Shown here: piece after piece, positions 6,519 through 7,578 of the stretch
Layout of the letters: each line of letters opens with the position of its first letter
Numbering within the stretch: the first letter of the stretch is position 1
NCBI GenBank assembly: GCA_009996555.1
Contig: JAACZX010000107.1
Location: forward strand, 1 to 7,578
Length of the DNA stretch: 7,578 nucleotides
DNA from: Chitinophagaceae bacterium
Lineage (GTDB): Bacteria; Bacteroidota; Bacteroidia; Chitinophagales; Chitinophagaceae
Direction: 5' to 3'
Translations under genes and position numbers: made by a program
The notes under the pieces: model-generated
The model's input: only the letters and a program-made list of their open reading frames with translations
Database searches by the model: none
Told to the model about the DNA's origin: nothing

Positions 6519-6523
6519 AACAT

Positions 6524-7450
6524 CTACTTCGGCAACAATTCAAACTCCGCTTTACTGATGGTGAAAATTGTTCCATGCCTGATGCCGCTTGGCAAGGAAA
6601 TCTTATCCGAAATATCTTTCCATTCTTTCAAATCAGTTGATTGTACTGCACCGTATTTATGATCTCTGTATTTATCAAAGTACACAACCCATGTGCCGTT
6701 GATGCGCAAGGTAGTTGGTCCTTCTGCCCAGTAATTACCGGTGATGGGTGCTGATGCATTACTGTAACCACTGCTGAGCTTTTTGCTTGTGGCGATCTTA
6801 ATATTCTTCTGCACAGGATTTCTTGTTTCATCTTTCAGGAACATCACAAACTTTTTTCCATTCGGAACAATCGTTGCATCGATGACATTAAAACCTTTAT
6901 CGTACAGCAGTTTTGTTTTGCTAAAGGTTTTAAAATCTTTCGTGAGCACATAGTACATACGGTGGTTATAACCATTTTCAACTGTGGGATCAGCTGGATA
7001 TTTTCCTTTGATGGTGGTTGCCCAATAGATCATGTATTGTTTCTTCTTTGCATCATACGTGATCTCCGGTGCCCAGCAGTTGCGTGCAGAGTCTTCATGC
7101 ATCATCACCGGGATAAAACGTTGCTCACTCCAGTTAACAAGATCTTTACTGCTTGCATAACCAATTCCACGATCATTCCAGCTCACTGTCCATACCATGT
7201 GAAACAAACCATCGCTTCCTTTGATAATACAGGGATCACGCATCAGCTTATCATTGGCAACGGTTGGTTTTAAGAACGAACTGTCTTTTTTCAAAGCAGT
7301 CCATTTGAAGCCGTCGTAACTATAAGCAAGATGCAAACCATCCTGTCCGTTATTTTTAAAATAGGAAAACATATACACCGAGTCACTCTGCGCTCTCACA
7401 CTCAGCAGTTGCATTAACACAATCACCAATAAACTGATCTTCTTCATCAT
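6524..7450 (-). CDS. Secreted GH43-like glycoside hydrolase
   Basis: This 308-residue protein has a signal peptide (MMKKISLLVIVLMQLLSVRA, cut near 20/21) and a single five-bladed beta-propeller domain of the GH43/GH32/GH117-like superfamily. Motifs that fit the clan are RDP at 71-73, NCWAPEI at 124-130, VIDATI at 189-194 with Asp191 as the likely pKa-tuning residue, WAEGP at 241-245 with Glu243 as the likely general acid, and RHGT at 291-294. Asp72 is the plausible base, although Asp46 in the first blade cannot be excluded. Known relatives release alpha-L-arabinose, beta-xylose or beta-galactose; here side-chain removal from RG-I is inferred. It starts with a double ATG (7450 and 7447). It begins 4 bp after the GH105 stop, so the two are almost certainly cotranscribed. 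No carbohydrate-binding module is present. Subfamily and substrate are uncertain. Confidence 0.8.
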   Translation of the reverse strand: MMKKISLLVIVLMQLLSVRAQSDSVYMFSYFKNNGQDGLHLAYSYDGFKWTALKKDSSFLKPTVANDKLMRDPCIIKGSDGLFHMVWTVSWNDRGIGYASSKDLVNWSEQRFIPVMMHEDSARNCWAPEITYDAKKKQYMIYWATTIKGKYPADPTVENGYNHRMYYVLTKDFKTFSKTKLLYDKGFNVIDATIVPNGKKFVMFLKDETRNPVQKNIKIATSKKLSSGYSNASAPITGNYWAEGPTTLRINGTWVVYFDKYRDHKYGAVQSTDLKEWKDISDKISLPSGIRHGTIFTISKAEFELLPK

Positions 7451-7454
7451 TCAA

Positions 7455-7578
7455 TTATTTAAACAGCGCTTTATAACGCATCATCGCTTCTACAAAATAA
7501 TAATCAGCATAGGTTAACGGAACATCCACTTCTGTTTGTGCAGGAAAATGTCCTACGCTGTGCTTCAGCAGAAATCCT
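7455..7578 (-). CDS. GH105 unsaturated rhamnogalacturonyl hydrolase, C-terminal fragment
   Basis: An open frame enters from the right edge and ends at TAA (7457-7455), giving the last 40 residues. The stretch LLKHSVGHFPAQTEVDVPL followed by TYADYYFVEAMMRYK matches the conserved C-terminal end of GH88/GH105 enzymes, which hydrolyse the unsaturated uronyl residue left at the non-reducing end by pectin lyases. Beside a PL11 lyase, GH105 acting on unsaturated rhamnogalacturonan oligomers (YteR/YesR type) is the most likely role. The gene is upstream of and 4 bp from the GH43-like gene. The fragment is too short to see the catalytic residues or a signal peptide, so export cannot be judged. Confidence 0.8.
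   Translation of the reverse strand, partial: GFLLKHSVGHFPAQTEVDVPLTYADYYFVEAMMRYKALFK

Noticed and set aside
1..7578. CRISPR arrays, tRNA or rRNA genes, integrases, transposases and toxin-antitoxin genes.
   Set aside because: None is visible: coding density is high, all large frames are assigned to carbohydrate genes, and the longest non-coding stretch (236 bp) has no such structure.

Overview
This window looks like part of a pectin (rhamnogalacturonan-I, RG-I) degradation locus from a member of the Bacteroidota. The evidence is the enzyme set, exported proteins with short signal peptides ending in 'AQ' (SAQ|TT, AQA|QY, VRA|QS), AT-rich spacers without Shine-Dalgarno sequences, a TAnnTTTG-type promoter element, and the general protein style. 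A Chitinophagaceae-like soil or plant-associated organism is my best guess, but this is inference from style and not a database match.

Layout. On the minus strand, read from 5009 down to 46, lies a compact four-gene run: GH28 pectin glycosidase, PL11 rhamnogalacturonan lyase, then two different CE12 rhamnogalacturonan acetylesterases in tandem. Gaps between genes are 35, 3 and 18 bp, so they are probably one operon, which may continue past the left edge. A 236-bp divergent region (5010-5245) separates this operon from a plus-strand MFS transporter (5246-6421). That region carries a pair of AAACGTTT palindromes resembling LacI-family operators. The MFS gene converges on a second minus-strand pair, a GH43-like secreted glycosidase (6524-7450) and, 4 bp upstream of it, the last 40 codons of a GH105 unsaturated rhamnogalacturonyl hydrolase that runs off the right edge. 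The convergent gap (6422-6523) holds a small hairpin and a 63-bp nested palindrome.

How the genes fit together. The acetylesterases would remove acetyl groups from RG-I. The PL11 lyase would cut the deacetylated backbone by beta-elimination. GH105 would remove the unsaturated uronyl residue left by the lyase. GH28 would trim galacturonate-containing ends or homogalacturonan. The GH43-like enzyme would remove side-chain sugars, and the MFS protein may move a resulting sugar across the inner membrane. No SusC/SusD pair, sensor or regulator is inside the window.

The least ordinary features are not protein genes. Short heptanucleotide-periodic repeats lie just around the starts of the operon genes, including one array inside the signal-peptide coding region of the lyase where a one-unit change would shift the frame. 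The 63-bp palindromic element also looks like a possible dispersed repeat.
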